A DNA stretch of 64,000 nt from Spongiihabitans sp963422685 (GTDB lineage Bacteria > Pseudomonadota > Gammaproteobacteria > Arenicellales > Poriferihabitantaceae): assembly GCA_963422685.1 (NCBI GenBank), contig OY730442.1, forward strand, positions 1,674,001-1,738,000, given 5' to 3'. How positions within the stretch are numbered: the first letter of the stretch is position 1; the number at the start of each line of letters is the position of its first letter. The notes under the pieces are model-generated. The model ran no database searches. It was not told the DNA's origin and saw nothing but the letters and a program-made list of their open reading frames with translations. Made by a program: the position numbers and the translations under genes. Below are positions 62,833-64,000 of this stretch, piece by piece.

Positions 62833-64000
62833 GCCGGTGCGCCTGCCGAAAGGTTTTTAGTGATGATCAAACAGCCGTCCATCATCATTTTCGCGGTAAA
62901 TCCGTGCGGGATGATGCCGGTGGTTTCGTCTTCTACGATTATCGCCGGGCCGTGAATGGCCATGCTGGCCTGGATGTCGCTGCGATTGATTGTGGCGGCA
63001 TCGACGAAAGATTTTCTGGCCGGGTCGAATAATGATCGCGTATTTTCCTGCGGTGGCGCGCTGCTGATGGCACTGTGTTGCTGGCCCCGGATTTTGTCTT
63101 CAAGGAGTTTTGGTGCATCAGTTGTGGTGCTGGTGCGCACCGACCAACCGGTAATTTCAATCGCAAGATCACCCACCGTGCGACCAAACAGCGCCTGGTA
63201 GGCTGATTCGAATCGGCTGGTTAAATACGGTTTATTCCAGTTTTCCATCTGGTTTATATCCAGGCTGACCGGAATTTCCCAGCCCTGGCCCATATACCGC
63301 ATCATCGCTTTGCACTGATGCAGCCGATTTTGTTTAGCCCTGGTATGCGTCACATATTGCCCGGACTGTCTGGCAAGGTCGTTGACCAGGACGCGAACAT
63401 GTTCTATATCCAGCTTCGCCATTGGTTGGTAATCACTGCGCAGGGCTTCAAAACTGAACGGCGCAATCAGGAACCCGATTGCCGAACCGACACCCGCGCC
63501 GGGCGGTACCAGAAGTTTTTCAATATTCAATTTTTCGCACAGCCGGCCGGCGTGCAGCGGTGCCGCACCGCCGAAAGCAATCATGGCGTATTCGCTCAGG
63601 TCTTCGCCATTTTCCACCGCGTGCATGCGGGCCGCATTCGCCATATTTTCATCAATCACCTCACAGATGCCGAAGGCGGAGTCGTTGGCGCTCATGCCGA
63701 GCACCTCGCCAATTTGCGCCACTGCCGCCGCTTCTGCATTTTGCCGACAGAGTTTCATCGACCCGCCGGCAAAATTATCCGGGTCGAGTTTTCCCAGGAT
63801 TAGATCGCCATCTGTCACCGTCGGGTATTCGCCGCCGCGGTTATAACAGGCTGGCCCCGGGCTGGCCCCGGCGCTGTGCGGGCCGACCCGAATTTGCCGC
63901 ATATCATCAACCTGTGCGATCGAGCCGCCGCCGGCACCGATTTCCACCATTTCGATGACGGGAATGGAAACCGGCATGCCGCTGCCTTGCTTGAATCGAT
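62829..64000 (-). CDS. hyuA: Hydantoinase A/5-oxoprolinase family subunit, N-terminal part outside window
   Basis: The frame runs off the right edge; at least 390 C-terminal residues are seen. Upstream of an internal Met (63977) the frame continues RFKQGSGMPVS, so that Met is not the start. Motifs are VIEMVEIGAGGGSIAQVD, VGPHSAGASPGPACYNRGG, YPTVTDGDLILGKLDPDNF and MIAFGGAAPLHAGRLCEKL, the ASKHA-type ATPase core of HyuA, followed by its C-terminal domain. It is the most upstream visible gene of the seven-gene minus-strand operon. Confidence 0.9.
   Translation of the reverse strand, partial: RFKQGSGMPVSIPVIEMVEIGAGGGSIAQVDDMRQIRVGPHSAGASPGPACYNRGGEYPTVTDGDLILGKLDPDNFAGGSMKLCRQNAEAAAVAQIGEVLGMSANDSAFGICEVIDENMANAARMHAVENGEDLSEYAMIAFGGAAPLHAGRLCEKLNIEKLLVPPGAGVGSAIGFLIAPFSFEALRSDYQPMAKLDIEHVRVLVNDLARQSGQYVTHTRAKQNRLHQCKAMMRYMGQGWEIPVSLDINQMENWNKPYLTSRFESAYQALFGRTVGDLAIEITGWSVRTSTTTDAPKLLEDKIRGQQHSAISSAPPQENTRSLFDPARKSFVDAATINRSDIQASMAIHGPAIIVEDETTGIIPHGFTAKMMMDGCLIITKNLSAGAPA

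Noticed and set aside
1..64000. rRNA, tRNA, integrase or attachment-site duplication marking the islands
   Set aside because: None could be recognised by reading both strands; a tRNA scan and a direct-repeat search at 27.1-31.4 kb and 41.4-51.7 kb would be decisive.

Overview
The window looks like chromosomal DNA of a gammaproteobacterium. The evidence is a full-length RapA (an RNA-polymerase recycling ATPase of enterobacterial type), a periplasmic LigE-type ATP-dependent DNA ligase, and a LapB/LapC-like type I secretion pair. The metabolic backbone is moderately GC-rich. Two accessory blocks (about 27.2-31.3 kb and 41.6-51.3 kb) are visibly AT-richer in parts and carry defence genes. No rRNA, tRNA or CRISPR array was seen.

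Layout. (1) 1-7.8 kb: a giant surface adhesin on the minus strand, running off the left edge, with seven DNA-identical 285-bp Ig-like modules and seven LVIVP repeats. It is divergent from its type I secretion ATPase and membrane fusion protein. (2) 7.8-8.4 kb: a decayed TRAP permease remnant. (3) 8.4-16.4 kb: an aldo/keto reductase, a DadA-like flavin oxidase, a DUF2237 protein, an NRDE/TANGO2 protein, RbgA GTPase, a DapA-family aldolase, a YcaQ-family protein and an EamA transporter. (4) 16.4-23.4 kb: a catabolic group with an OrdL/PuuB-like oxidase, an enolase-superfamily dehydratase, a GMC oxidoreductase, a D-2-hydroxyacid dehydrogenase, and a Rieske oxygenase with its ferredoxin. (5) 23.5-27.1 kb: pyruvate kinase and a two-subunit succinate/malate-CoA ligase. 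(6) 27.2-31.3 kb: an unrecognised protein, an SNF2 helicase and the stub of a third coupled gene, probably a defence module damaged at its 3' end. (7) 31.5-40.2 kb: a two-subunit NAD-dependent formate dehydrogenase (FDH1 type), formate-tetrahydrofolate ligase and a bifunctional 3-hydroxyacyl-CoA dehydrogenase. (8) 40.5-51.3 kb: LigE, then a restriction island: a gene fragment with a D12 adenine methylase, and a type I system (hsdR, hsdM, hsdS). A C5-methylase/GHKL-ATPase pair sits between hsdR and hsdM, and a DUF559 nuclease element sits in frame inside hsdS. (9) 51.7-55.4 kb: rapA and a glutamine amidotransferase. (10) 55.4-64 kb: a minus-strand operon of hyuA, hyuB, a ThDP enzyme, an SDR, an acyl-CoA dehydrogenase, a CaiB-type CoA-transferase and a hot-dog hydratase.

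How the parts fit. The flavin and GMC oxidases, Rieske oxygenase, formate dehydrogenase and formate-THF ligase suggest growth on N-methylated or other small organic compounds, with released one-carbon units oxidised or assimilated through folate. If the CoA ligase is a malate thiokinase, this would touch the serine cycle; that is inference. The most unusual region is the 41.6-51.3 kb island, which records nested events: a 17-bp tandem duplication that frameshifts hsdR, a methylase/ATPase cassette inside the type I locus, and a palindrome-flanked nuclease domain inserted in frame in the specificity subunit.
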